A DNA stretch of 64,000 nucleotides, taken from Lepiota brunneoincarnata (lineage: Eukaryota; Basidiomycota; Agaricomycetes; Agaricales; Agaricaceae). Numbering within the stretch: position 1 is the stretch's first letter; the number at the start of each line of letters is the position of its first letter. This document shows, one piece after another, positions 43,299 through 54,003 of this stretch. The stretch spans positions 124,001-188,000 of the forward strand of contig JAEBUN010000031.1 of the NCBI GenBank assembly GCA_023014365.1, written 5' to 3'. The position numbers and the translations under genes are program-made. The notes beneath the pieces are model-generated. The model searched no databases, was not told the DNA's origin, and saw only the letters and a list, made by a program, of their open reading frames with translations.

Positions 43299-44297
43299 CT
43301 GGATTGCTGGTTGTCTGCTAAGGCCTAGCAGACCGTCACTTTCTGGTAGGTGCCCTTAGGTTCTGTTGCAGAACTTCACTCCAATGCTATTGCAATGGCG
43401 AAGGAGCTCCGCATCTCACTGGGCGTCCGCCTGGCGACCACCATTGATTTCTTTCATGCTGAGGTCATGAGGGGATGCATCGACAAGTGGGTGAATATGT
43501 TTCGCTCACCCTTGTATCGAGGCAGGAACTTCCTCCCCCTGTTGGACTCTCTCGGGAAGCCTCTCCAACCCTTGTACCTCTCCAGAGGTACTTGGCTCTG
43601 AGAAGTTGGCCCTCGGATGTCTGTCACTGGCACAGCATGGATAGTCTGCACTATACTCGGTCATGCCCCTATAGGAGAGTACTGTGCTAGATTCCACCCC
43701 CAGGAGGACCACTCCTGTCCCTGTGGGTTGCGGCTTGAAACCCACACTCACATTCTCACCTCCTGTCTGGAGTACATGTGGCATGGCGGCTTACCCTGTG
43801 ACCTTGACACCCTTCTGAGCTTTCTGGAACACAATCCTTCCACATTTGCATTCCTATCCCAGCCCCAAGGGGTGGGATAACTGGGGAGGGCCTTTGGGTT
43901 ATTCCCCCCTCATGGGTTTCAGCCTCGAGGAGCTGACAGTTATTTGCCTCCCACCCTTTGGGTGAGGTGTAGCGATTTATGGAGAATTGACTCCTAATGC
44001 CCCTAGGGGCAGAGACCTGAAGCTCTTAGAGCCTTCACTTGCAGGGTGTAGGAATTTGCCTGTTGGCCCTATCCACCCCTTGTCTGTTGCGCCCTGGTTT
44101 CCGTTGGGGTAGCAAGCTCTTCGCCCATACGCACTTCTTTATGGAGTGTAGCCTTTCAAGTCAGCGGGACTCTCTTCCCTACCTTCATTGGTAGTTATAC
44201 CATGTATTAGTTGCCTTGTACGTAGCTAGTGCACGCAGACTGCGTTCAGGCACCGCATTATAAATTGATGATTTAAAAAAAAAAAAAGAAAAAAAAA

Positions 44298-44485
44298 GAT
44301 TGTGCCAAGTTGCGGTATGGTATGCTTGCTCTGGGCCATCCTGTTCGTGCCCTCCTTGGCTGGGGCTACAGTGGTGATCTCCGGTCTCATGTCTGGTCCA
44401 TAACCAGGCTCCCTCCCCACAAGTTGATTAAGGTGAAGGGGCCTGTTGTCGATGCTAACCAGCGTCTCGCCGCCCTCGCCGGGCC
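44298..44485 (+). mobile_element. LINE-A fragment A13 (ORF2 part)
   Basis: Plus-strand piece encoding LRYGMLALGHPVRALLGWGYSG to DANQRLAALAG. It joins A14, the same LINE in opposite orientation, at a shared ggcc, and starts near the position where A14's sequence begins. Confidence 0.75.
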
Positions 44486-45756
44486 AGACCCAACCGGGTA
44501 CCAGGCAGAGCTCTTAGCCGATACCACCCAGGGGGGGCCCAGCCCTCTCAGCGAACACAAACACGGTTGGGGATGCCTCAAGGAAAGCAATGAGAGCTTC
44601 AACCGTAGCTGGGACCCCTGCCATGGAGTGCCTAGGGCAACTCCAGAACATGTGCTCGCGAGTCTCCTCCCGAAACCCACAGTGACAGGAATAATCTTCC
44701 TGTGGAAAAAAGCACCTCCGATAGCTCCCTATCGGCATGTGGTTAAGAATAGCATGTATCATCTGGGCCATTACTGACACCGAATGAGCATGTGGGATCC
44801 AGGCCCCACCATGGAGATACATGGGCCAAAGGGGACGGTTGTTGTCCCTGGTGAGCTGGAGGAAACCATGCCCGTGGTAGTTAGGATCCTGGAACGAGTT
44901 GATCCAGCAGTCCTGGTACAAATGTACTTTCTCCTTGCGGAGGTAGTCAAGCAAGGCCTGGGGATGAGCCCCTACTCCAATGGGAGGCAACAACCTAGCA
45001 AAGTTGTGCACCTGAGTATGGAAAGGCCACTTCGCATGCAAAGGGACCTCCCAGAAGTAGACTGAGTGGGCTAGACCTCTGGTAAACCACCTGGCGAGAA
45101 AGTGGCAGACCACCAAGGAATGACCCTGGGTGGAGTGCACTGATGGGTCCACCACCCACCTGGCCAAAGCCATCGAGTCGGTGAACAGGACAAGACGGGC
45201 AGCGCCCTCGACAGAAACTGCCTTGGACATTGCCAGCTGGATGGTGAAAAGCTTGGCCTCAGGAGCCATAACCTTCCCCCCCAGGAGCCGGACCGCATGG
45301 ATGCAGCCCAGCCCCTGGAACATTTGGGCAGCTGAAACCGCCTGGTAGACCCAGCAGGGCAGCAGACTCACATCCATTGCCGCCACCAGAACCTCCGGAT
45401 TGGCCTGTGCCCAGGCAAGAACCCAGTCAAGAGCCACAACATGGGCCGCAAAGGCATCCTCCACCCCCTGGTCATATGAGTGGAAGTAGACCCTACCCAG
45501 GTACACATCCAAGAGATGGCACCCCAGCCAAGCCTCTGGTGCAACAGCGTCAAAAGGCCCAGCGAGGGTGGCAAGATGCTGGTTAGCATCGACAATAGGC
45601 CCCTTCACCTTGATCAGCTTGCAGGGAGGGAGCCTGGCTATGGACCAGATGTGAGACCAGAGATCGCTGCTGTAGCCCCAGCCAAGAAGGGCACAAATGG
45701 GGTGGTCTGGAGCAAGCGTGGCGTACCGCAACTTGGCACAGTCATGGAGCTTCCGG
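44486..45756 (-). mobile_element. LINE-A fragment A14 (ORF2 C-terminus)
   Basis: Minus-strand LINE-A from KLRDRAEL-like sequence to just past the ORF2 stop, without the rest of the 3' UTR or poly(A). Instead of a 3' end it runs into inverted A13. Element H inserted at its right edge (tccgg at 45752-45756 would be the target). Confidence 0.78.
44514..45754 (-). pseudogene. LINE-A ORF2 C-terminal fragment: RNase H and zinc motif (A14)
   Basis: Open for ~413 codons: CAKLRYATLAPDHPICALLGWGYS, an RNase H with the first Asp kept in AAMDVSLLP, then AKLFTI and FTDSMALARW, and CHCGFREETREHMFWSC. It ends at TAA at 44514-44516 where other copies have TAG. An upstream ATG at 45773 lies in the H LTR and is not native. 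Confidence 0.78.
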
Positions 45757-46535
45757 TGATACGCCGATTTCACGCCTATACATGAATTCCATACTCCGGA
45801 ACGATTCTCTACATAGAATCATTGGCTATATCATTAAAGAACTCTATAGAGGATTGGTACTATATCCCGTAGTAGCCAGTTCGACCGAACTGAGGATATT
45901 CGAGCCTCGGAAGTGTTCAAACCAGCTCATTATCACTAAGCTTAGTGAACCAAGCTATCAGAATGCTCTCCGGAGGGATTCAGGACTCTACATAGCCTAT
46001 CGAGTATACCCTGGTCGCATCCAGGGACCTTACGAGCAGTTTTCTGATGAACCCGAATGCGTTTGAACATAAAAGAATGTACCTAGCGGCTGTTGCAGGC
46101 GTATTACGTCTATAGCAAGTTCAATAATGATGACCGGACCACGGAACGGAACGTCCAACGTTCGGGAGGCAATACCCGATGCCCAAAACCCTAGAAACAT
46201 CAAAGACTCCTAATTAACGAGTGCTTTGTGGGTCCTGGCACTTCGGCATTCTGCTTAACTGAGATTAATTACAACGGATCAAGGGATTGTCCATCCGCTA
46301 TACATTCCGATCATAATTGATCCGGAAACTTAACGCGCTCGCGTGGACGCAGAATAATGCAGCCGAGCACGGAGCACGTCTGGCTGGATTGCCATTCGTT
46401 AATCAGAGAAAAACCCATAACCCAGGGTGAGGTAGAAATGCTGCCGAACCTTCCAAAATGTTCTACAGTGCCTGTAACAATTAAGCTTATTGTTTTCTAT
46501 TTCATATTTACTATCTCTCGTATGTATCTAAACAA

Positions 46536-46543
46536 TATAAATA
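46536..46543 (+). promoter_or_regulatory. Putative TATA box of the H LTR
   Basis: TATAAATA about 480 bases before the LTR end, the only strong TATA match on the sense strand in the second half of the LTR. Confidence 0.5.
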
Positions 46544-46685
46544 CGGTCGCACTTGTTCGTGGAGAGGAGAGAGGTCTCACCCCCGCTTCCACACGCAAGT
46601 CTGCGAGCCGTGATCAAGAACGGTTTCAGAGGGCTATTTAGTGTGCGTCGTTAAGTGTGATTTCTTCGGTCGTCGACCAACCCAG

Positions 46686-46750
46686 GGACAGAGACAGAGA
46701 CAGAGACAGAGACCAGAGTTCAGAGACCAGAGACCAGAGACCAGAGACCC
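46686..46750. repeat. cagagac tandem repeat in the H 5' LTR
   Basis: About nine cagagac-like units, longer than in the sister LTR at 12872-12922, so it is variable in length. Confidence 0.8.
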
Positions 46751-47016
46751 AGCGCTTTGAATTGACAGGGATTGTCCTTTCATTGTTGCACCGTACGGCT
46801 AAGATAACTTCAACGGCTGTTCGTTAACCTCTAAAAACACTACTCTCTTGAATTTCGCTGTCAGAACGCACCCCCAGAACACCCTAAAAGACGAAACTGT
46901 TCATTATCTATCTCATTCCACTTGTATTAGCTTAAGCTTATCGAATAGCGGCTAAGCTTAGTGAAAACGAGCCCCCTATCTATATTAAAACCTACGAAAG
47001 TTTCTACCTTTTCATC

Positions 47017-47033
47017 TGGAGCCCACCGCGAGG
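47017..47033 (+). promoter_or_regulatory. Primer binding site of element H
   Basis: TGGAGCCCACCGCGAGG starts two bases after the LTR end. TGG at this position is typical of a PBS complementary to a tRNA 3' end. I cannot name the tRNA. Confidence 0.65.
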
Positions 47034-47580
47034 GGGGTTTTCAGTTGAATTTCACAAGCCAAACACCAAAAAGACTTGGACACAGGCCTGCCTTTCACCT
47101 GCGAAGCAGAAAAAGGTTCAAGCAAAGACCGTAAAGTCACCCAAAACGTCCTTCGAGAACAGTCTCAGGAAGGTCGACCCCCCAAAACAGAGAACTACTC
47201 GGAATTCCAATCGTCCAGAAGGTTCTGAAGGCCTCATCGCCGCTAGTACCTCTCGAAAGCGAAAAGATCCCGTTAACTCTCTAGCTGCGAACACAGCGAG
47301 TGGTTCAGCAGTTGCAGTATCGAGAGAAGTCGCACCGCCGACCTCTACTGCTCCCAGAATTACACTAAGGCTTCCAGCCTCAGCTCGCAACATAGCGCAT
47401 ATTCTGCGCACCGAAAGCCAGGACGGCCAGACCGTTCCTACGCTAAGCTTAGCGGTTACAAACCAAAACTCGTTTCATACGAACCCTCCTGGTGCCTCTA
47501 CGGTACCACAGATATCACAGTCAACTCCGACTGTACAGACAAACCAAACTACGCCGTCTACGACGACTACAGCTAGAAAA

Positions 47581-48933
47581 ATGGGACACGAGCATATGCC
47601 AATTCCCTTTAGCAATAATGCTCCCAGATGGGATGCATCAAAACCACAGACATTGAGAAATTATCTCTGGACGCTTGAACGGCTCTTCACGATAACGAAG
47701 ACGACGGACGATGCAGAAAGGATAAATTGGGCAGTGTCATATGTGGACCAGGATATCCGTGAAGAGTGGATGAGTTTTACGGAGTTCCCAGCAGGAAGCT
47801 GGACAGGCTTCGTAGAGAGATTGAAGAAAGAGTATCCCGAGACTGTGGCAGCCGAGCAGGGCTCAGTGCGACGATTGAGGGAACTCTGCACAGAGAGTAG
47901 AGGCATTGCAATGAATGAGGAGCATAGAGTCTTAGACTTCAAAAGGCGATTCATCCTAGAAGCAGAGAAGTGCCTGAAGTCGCCGGCGGTAGTCTCGAAC
48001 CGAGAGCTAGTCGAGTTATTTACGAGCGCACTGGACTCCGTGTTCCAGGACGTACTCAATGCGAGATTAGCGATCACCGGGGCGCGTAGAACCGCGAGCG
48101 ATGGGTCGGCACTAACTGCGAAGGATTTACGCGAAGAGGACCCCTATGATTGGAGGATCGTCGTGGATAAAGCCATCGAAATTTCGATTGGCAAAACACT
48201 TATGCGATCCCTTCATCAGGATTCAAGGCCGGTGAACTCGGCATCAATGAGCCATCCACCTGCGACGTCTGGAACAGGGACTTATGACCCTGTAGTAAAG
48301 CGAGAGCTGCAAAGCTTAAAACAGAAGTTTCAGGATGAAGTCTCGCAGATGGCAGGCGGTCTCGCTGAGCTTAAGGACCTCATGAATATCCAGGGGCATA
48401 CCTTAAAATCATACTTAGAGAGTTTGGCGAAAGAAGGACATAATCATGCCGGTTATAATCACGCTCAGAGGAATACCGGAAGTGGGTCGGCAGGGTCGCT
48501 TTCCGATCGCAAGTGTTTCTACTGCTGGTTATTAGGGCATAGTTGGTTATTCTGCCCGGACATGGAGGCGGATAAACAAGCTGGCCGAATTAGAGTCGAA
48601 GGGAACAAAATATATATGGGAGATGGCTCGAGTATCCCTCGAGGAGAAGGGCCTATTAAAGAGAAAGTGGCAAAGTACTATGCGACAAAGGGACAACTCT
48701 TCGTTCAGATACCAGAACTGCCGGAGGTTGAGCCTGAGTTACCGCAAGTGCCAACGTCAGCGGTGTTTGCACAGAGAGCGTTCCCGAGGTCAGAAAACCA
48801 AAGGTCACCAGCGGAAGAAGAAGTCCGCCGTCTGAAGCAGCGCATGGAAATGTTAGAGACAGTTGCCATCCACGCCGGGAGTGCCCCAAAGGTTAAGCTT
48901 ATGACCAGAAAGGATGATAATGTCGAGATATAG
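47581..48933 (+). pseudogene. gag: Gag of element H with zinc knuckle
   Basis: 450 codons from the first ATG. The retrotransposon Gag capsid-like region runs from about NYLWTLERLFTITKTT to the acidic helices near residue 250. A CX2CX4HX4C knuckle, CFYCWLLGHSWLFC, lies near 315-328. The frame is open without an ATG from about 46936, so the native product may start elsewhere. A TAG at 48931 ends it. Downstream frame-related sequence (LAEQLAQIQAKLSG, then KKKVAFARGQTPEDASDSE) shows a longer original polyprotein now broken by further stops near 49061 and 49146. Confidence 0.82.
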
Positions 48934-49196
48934 TCTTTGGCCGAGCAATTGGCCCAGATACAGGCTAAGCTTAGTGGTTTGACGGATGGTACGCCCTTGG
49001 CAAGCCAGTATTTGGACACCAGGAGTGGCGCGAAGACTTGGAACTCGGAGTCGGGTTTCTAAAGGGTTCGAGGAAGGAGCCGGCTCTGAAGAAGAAGGTC
49101 GCCTTTGCCAGAGGACAGACTCCTGAGGACGCGTCGGATTCCGAGTGATCAGAAGAATCAGAAAATGAGGAAATAGGACAGACAACGGAGAAACCA

Positions 49197-50171
49197 ATGC
49201 ATGCCGCAGCAGGAGAATTACCATATAGAAATGTGAAACCACTGCGCCCGGTCGTTGAGGTACCACCACTACCTGTCAGAAGGATGGAACCATCCAAGAA
49301 GGAGCCTGCGTATAAGCACCAGGCCCCTATAGAGAGGAATGTCGATGTTGAGGAAGTACTCAGCAGGGTATTGAAGCGAGAAGCCTCAGTATCGCATGGA
49401 GAACTCTTGGCCTTGTCACCGATATACAGGAATGCTTATAGAGAGCGCATTATGAGAAAACGGGTACCCACGAGTCAAAGCTTAATAGCAGGAGTAGGGC
49501 CCAGGGACGATAATACAGAAGATATAGAGATTAATAGTGGGCCAGTACAAGTCATGATAACGGAGTTGGCAGATGGCTCTCAGAAGTATGATACGGTGCT
49601 CCGAGAAGGCTCGGCAACCCAAGCCTGGGTAGCTCAGGATCCAATCATGCAGTACTTGGAGTCACTGCCCCGAAGAGACAGGGGACGGCAAGTGTTTATT
49701 GCGAAAGAATGCGAGTCGTTGAGAGTAGTGCCAACTCTGATAAATGGGATTCGGCAGGAAGAGGCCTTGCTAGATAGCGGGTCACAGATCGTCTCCATGA
49801 GTCAGGAAGCGGCGATTGCATGTCAAGTTTCTTGGGACCCAGATACTACGATAAATTTGCAGAGTGCGAATGGGCAGGTTGAAAAGACTTGTGGATTGGC
49901 AAAGAACGTAGGCTTTACCTGCGGGGGAGTCACAATCTATTTGCAAGTTCACATCGTTCATAGCCCCGCGTATCGAGTACTCCTGGGACGACCCTTTGAT
50001 GTAATGACGGCTAGCGAAGTCAGGAATAGCGCCAGTGGCGAGCAAACCTTGGTTATTACGGACCCAAATACCAGAGAAAGGGCTGTGTTACCAACTTATG
50101 CTCGAGGAGAGTGTAATCCTCCTAAGCTTAGGGAAAACAGTCAAAATTTTCAAGAAACCTCGATGAGTTGA
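49197..50171 (+). pseudogene. pol: Aspartic protease region of H pol
   Basis: Part of the H polyprotein. The catalytic motif LLDSGSQIVSMSQE lies near residues 196-209, and VLLGRPFDVM (the hydrophobic-Gly motif of retropepsins) near 260-270. The frame ends at TGA 50169-50171, where RT continues in a different frame. This may be mutation rather than programmed shifting, since other breaks are nearby. It would cleave the Gag-Pol precursor. Confidence 0.8.
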
Positions 50172-52080
50172 CTGAGGGACAAGGAGAGGTGGCTTGTATA
50201 ATAGACTATGATGATGAGAAGGGCCCTGTCGTCGCACAAACACTAAGCTTAGCAAAAGGAAGCTTCTCAGAGGCCGAGCTACAGCTAATGTTCATTGACC
50301 GAGTCATACGCGATGAGGACTGCCCACAGGAAGATAAAGCAACGGCGTTATTGTGCCTAGGACGCATAGCCAACGCGCAGGGCACAGAGGACCAGGGAAT
50401 AACTGTCTTCGAAACAGAAGAAGATGACAAAGATACGGTACAATGCCTGGCTGGGAAGAAATATAAACCAGTAGCCTTAAAAGTGAGGCCAGTGTTGGGT
50501 GATCTGCCGGAGAGATTCAGGATAAAACAAGAAATAAAAGGGGACCCACTGGCAGAAATGCCTGAGCTTAGCGTGCATCCTCCAGAGTTTGTCCCGACAG
50601 GCAGATATACGGAGGAGCGTAAGCTTAAGCTGGACGAAGCCCATGCAGGGGATTTCTTGTGGCCAGAGGAAAGAAAGCTGATGCACCACATCATGATGCT
50701 TCAAGAAAAGGCATTCGCCTGGACAGATGAGGAAAAGGGATGTTTTAGGGAAGATTTCTTCCCACTGATCGAGATACTGATGGTAGAACATACTCCGTGG
50801 GTTGAGAAACCCATTCCGATTCCACCAGCGATCTATGATGAAGTTTGTGCCATTATAAAGAGAAAGATTAGTGCTGGTGTATACGAGCCATCGAACTCAT
50901 CCTATAGATCCAGATGGTTCTGTGTGGTGAAGAAAGATGGGAAAAGTTTGAGACTGGTACACAGCTTGGAACCGCTGAACAAAGTGATGATAGCGCATTC
51001 AGGACTGCCGCCAGCAACGGAAGATTTGGCAATGCACTTCGCAGGCAGAGCTTGCGGAGGCATTCTGGATCTATATGTTGGCTATGACGAACGACTGTTA
51101 GCTGAGTCGTCTCGGGACTTAACAACGTTCCAGACACCTTTTGGAGCGCTACGCTTAGTGACGTTACCCATGGGATGGACCAATTCAGTGCCTATATTTC
51201 ATGAGGATGTAACAGCGATCCTAACCAGTGAGATACCAGAATACATGATGCTGTACATAGATGATGTACCTATCAGAGGACCCAAAACTAGATATGAGTT
51301 GCCAGATGGCACGGAAGAGACGCTGAAAGAAAACCCAGGGATCCGACGATTTGTATGGGAACACATGCAGACAGTCAATAGAATTCTACAGAGGATGAAA
51401 TACGTAGGAGGAACCTTCTCTGGGCCCAAGACGACTATCTGCGCTGATGAAATCACCGTAGTGGGTTTTGAATGCTCTTATAAAGGACGGTTGCCTGCCA
51501 CAGACACCATTGGGAAGATATTAAGATGGGGGGATTGCGAGAATGTCTCCGAGCTAAGGGGTTTTCTAGGAACAGCTACGTGCTGCAGGAATCATATCCC
51601 GAAGTTCATAGCCATTGCTGCACCTCTATACGAAAAGCTTAAGAAAGGGCAAGAGTTTGAATGGGGAGAAAATGAACGGAAAGCACAGCAGGAGCTGAAA
51701 GATGCGATTCAACGCTGTTTCCCGACCAGGAACCCCGAATTCCCAAGTAAACAACCCATAGTAGTAGCCGTGGATACCTCATGGAGGGCGGTGGGATACT
51801 ACATATATCAGTGAGATGGAGAAGACGCTAAGCTTATACATTATGCGAAGTTTGGGTCAATATTGTTGGACGAGAGACAGCAGAGGTATTCTCAGCCCAA
51901 GCGAGAGCTATGCGGCTTAAGAATGGTGCTGGAACAGGAGAAATATTTGTTGTGGGGATCGAGAAATCTAGTAGTGGAAACAGACGCGAAGTTTCTCTTT
52001 GGGATGTTAAACAACCCAGGAAAACTCCCGAACGCTACTGTAAACCGTTGGGTGGACTTCATTAGATCGTTCCACTTCAC
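50172..52080 (+). pseudogene. pol: Reverse transcriptase and RNase H of H pol, interrupted by G
   Basis: RT shows SRWFCVVKKDGKSLRLVHSL, PFGALRLVTLPMGWTNSV and the catalytic YIDDV near 51256-51270. The connection domain has FLGTATCCRNHIPKF. RNase H has VAVDTSWRAVGYYIYQ, an in-frame TGA at 51812-51814, then QPKRELCGLRMVLEQEKYLLWG and VVETDAKFLFGML. Element G splits the gene at FHFTL. The long interval between the RT palm and thumb (RGPKTRYELPDGTEETLKEN) differs from the G-type RT, so H is a distinct lineage. Confidence 0.85.
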
Positions 52081-52085
52081 GCTAG
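52081..52085. repeat. Target-site duplication of G, left copy
   Basis: gctag, repeated at 59914-59918. Joining the H halves with one copy restores the frame FHFTL-VHKEGKTFGPDG. Confidence 0.9.
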
Positions 52086-52746
52086 TGTTAGAGCCGGTGC
52101 GGGTCGGGACTGAAGCGGAGGGTCGGAGTGGTATCCTTGGTATAAGGTAACCGGGGGACAGGGCGAAGTCAGTATGTAGACTTCGGGACCGAGGCGGAGT
52201 ACGTTGGGCAGGGGGTTGGACTTGCGGCCTCAGCTTATGTGCTGTGCCCTCCTACTGTCCTAGTCCGTATTTCAGGAAGTCGGAGCCGAAGCGGAGCGAG
52301 GCAGAAGAGAGGAGAGGATAGGGAACAGGGAGCTGGTCCGCTGCTCGATTCAATTATCAGACTGAGGAGTACAAGCCAAGTACCTACGGTATATATACTA
52401 CTGGCCTTACGAACTATGACTCGTACTGACTACGTGCGGAGCGGAGCGGAGACCGATCTAGTTACAAACGGATTACGAACGGATTATGAATGGAATGGAA
52501 ACGGGTACAGGTATGGAGACTAATAACGTATCTTGACTACGGACGGGAAATGGAGACGGGGGTATGAGACACCGAGGGCCAGGTGACCACGGCACGTGTG
52601 GAGGTGGTCGCGTGATCAGGGCAGGGGGTTGTGGTCGGAGCAGGTCGGGGCCGAGTCGGAGGGCAGAGGGTTGTTGTGTGGAACACACGTGGAGTCGAGA
52701 AGCCAAAGTTTAAATGATTAGACTCTGAGTTGGCATGGATATGACA
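52086..52746 (-). repeat. 3' LTR of element G
   Basis: 661 bp, near-identical to 59258-59913. On the minus strand it starts TGTCATATCC and ends GGCTCTAACA. Confidence 0.95.
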
Positions 52747-52759
52747 GTGCCCCCCCTTT
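52747..52759 (-). promoter_or_regulatory. Polypurine tract of element G
   Basis: AAAGGGGGGGCAC on the minus strand abutting the 3' LTR, where plus-strand DNA synthesis would start. The same tract precedes the G2 LTR. Confidence 0.8.
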
Positions 52760-52821
52760 AGGGCCGAGCCTTGAGGCCCAAGGCGGTCTAGGCCGGAGCC
52801 CATCGGAAAGTTCCGGCAGGG

Positions 52822-52829
52822 TATAAAAA
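52822..52829 (+). promoter_or_regulatory. TATA box of the G antisense gene
   Basis: TATAAAAA on the plus strand, about 50 bases before the ATG at 52878 and just inside the 3' LTR boundary. Matches in position the site in G2. Confidence 0.6.
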
Positions 52830-52877
52830 CGGTGAACTGGTTCGATTCCAAAAAACACAACTTGACCTCTTACTCCC

Positions 52878-53944
52878 ATGAGCAGACAACCCTCCCGACA
52901 ACCGACCGCCGCGGAGCGCAAGGCGCAATTGTTGAGGGAGAAGGCGGAATGAGAGGAGCGAGAGCGGTTGGAAATCGAGAGGCTGGAGGAGGAGGAGCAA
53001 CGAGAGGAGGAGGAGTGGCAGCGGATGATAGCGCTGCGCCAGCGACAAGCGGAGGAGCGGGCGAGAGAGCGTATGGCGGAAGATATCAGGCGGCAACAAG
53101 ATGAGGCTGCCGAGGCAGAGCGTCGGGCAATCCGGGCCCGACTCATCGCAACGACTACGGGGGCCTCGTCGAGCCGTCCGTCGGAAGAACCGATGCAGGT
53201 AGATACTGAGGAGTCGGATTCCGAATACACGGATAGGGACGAGGCGGAAAATGAGGAGGAGGAGGAGGAGGACGAGGACTCCAGGGACACAGGGGGTAAG
53301 GGAAAAGCAAGGGCGAGGGCAGCCCCGCGACGGGGCCATGCGAACATATTCAGGGGTGAGAACCCCTGCTGGAGGTGCGAGCGAGATGGGGTCCAGTGTG
53401 AGGTCGCCGGCGGGTAAGTCATTTTGAGGGTTTTCCAGGCTACATACTGATAGTTTTTTTTAGTAACACCAGGAGTTGCCATCGGTGCAGCAAAATGAAA
53501 AAACGGTGTGGGGGTCAAGAGGAGACGGAGCCGAGCGGGGCCGGGGGGATGTCGGGCCAACAATTTGAAGGTGAGTGAGGAATTTCTGACTGCGAGGTTT
53601 GCTGACCAAATGATCCCGTAGAGCTGAAGCGACTTATCGAGGAGGGGCACCAGAAGACCCTCAAGCGGGTCAATATCATGGAGGTGCGGCTTGCACAGGC
53701 CATCACTCGATTGGGGGAGAGGGTGGACAAGGTCGAGCTGACGGCTGGCCGTTATGAACAGTTACGGCATTGGGAGGCGCAGGTGGATGGTAACTGGTCG
53801 AGTAGGGGTATTACGGAGACGGAGGAGACGGAGGAGTCGGAGGAGTCGGAGAGCATCGGAGGTATTTCGGAAGAGGAGGTGCGAGGTATGATGGAGGATG
53901 CGGCGGCGCCGCCCCGTACCTCTGGGAACGATACGGACAAGTAG
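52878..53944 (+). pseudogene. Antisense spliced accessory gene of G (one nonsense codon)
   Basis: Opposite strand to gag-pol. Exons are 52878-53413, 53464-53570 and 53622-53944; introns of 50 and 51 nt (GTAAGT...TAG, GTGAGT...TAG) sit where G2 has them. The product would have a Glu/Arg coiled coil, an acidic Ser/Glu stretch, CWRCERDGVQC joined by splicing to CHRCSKMKKRC (a Zn2Cys6-type cluster), then a second coil (LKRLIEEGHQKTLKR...RLGERVDKVE) and a Glu/Ser-rich tail ending DTDK. Codon 25 is TGA (52950-52952) where G2 has CGA, so this copy is probably inactive although gag-pol is intact. It ends 60 bases from the convergent pol stop. Confidence 0.8.
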
Positions 53945-54003
53945 TTTGTACTTGTCCAATAATATTTTTTGTTTCTTGGTGTGGTGGGTGGTCAGCGGAA
54001 GAT

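Larger units (their letters stand above)
40095..43880 (+). pseudogene. LINE-B ORF2: RT, degenerate RNase H, C-terminal zinc motif (B2)
   Basis: RT blocks are visible in order: VVIPKLGKLSYSTPKAFQLI, FDIAQFFPSLNHDM, GMEQGLALSPVLL and the catalytic YVDD near 40732-40743. After S3 the sequence resumes with TKVFSTVGAIGMLGNST, then an RNase H-like region in which the Asp positions are replaced (VAGAHWL, IYTSSVGS). The C-terminal CPCGLRLETHTHILTSC and the stop at 43878-43880 close the gene. Several stops, a frameshift and two insertions make it non-functional. Confidence 0.85.
40062..44297 (+). mobile_element. LINE-B copy B2 (interrupted by S3 and a MITE)
   Basis: 5'-truncated LINE-B beginning just upstream of RT. 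Interrupted at 41031-42109 by S3 and at 43070-43298 by a MITE. The 3' UTR and poly(A) (44275-44297) end at a LINE-A fragment. ORF2 is ruined by stops (for example TAG at 40581-40583 for an expected TGG, and TAG at 43327-43329) and small indels near 42317. Confidence 0.87.
45757..47014 (+). repeat. 5' LTR of element H (~1258 bp)
   Basis: Begins TGATACGCC where LINE-A homology ends and finishes TTTTCA two bases before a PBS. Its last ~1.06 kb matches the LTR remnant at 12140-13188. It contains a TATAAATA box, a cagagac tandem repeat and four TAAGCTTA palindromes, one within the 16-bp perfect palindrome TCACTAAGCTTAGTGA at 45933-45948. The start is inferred from one copy. Confidence 0.82.
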
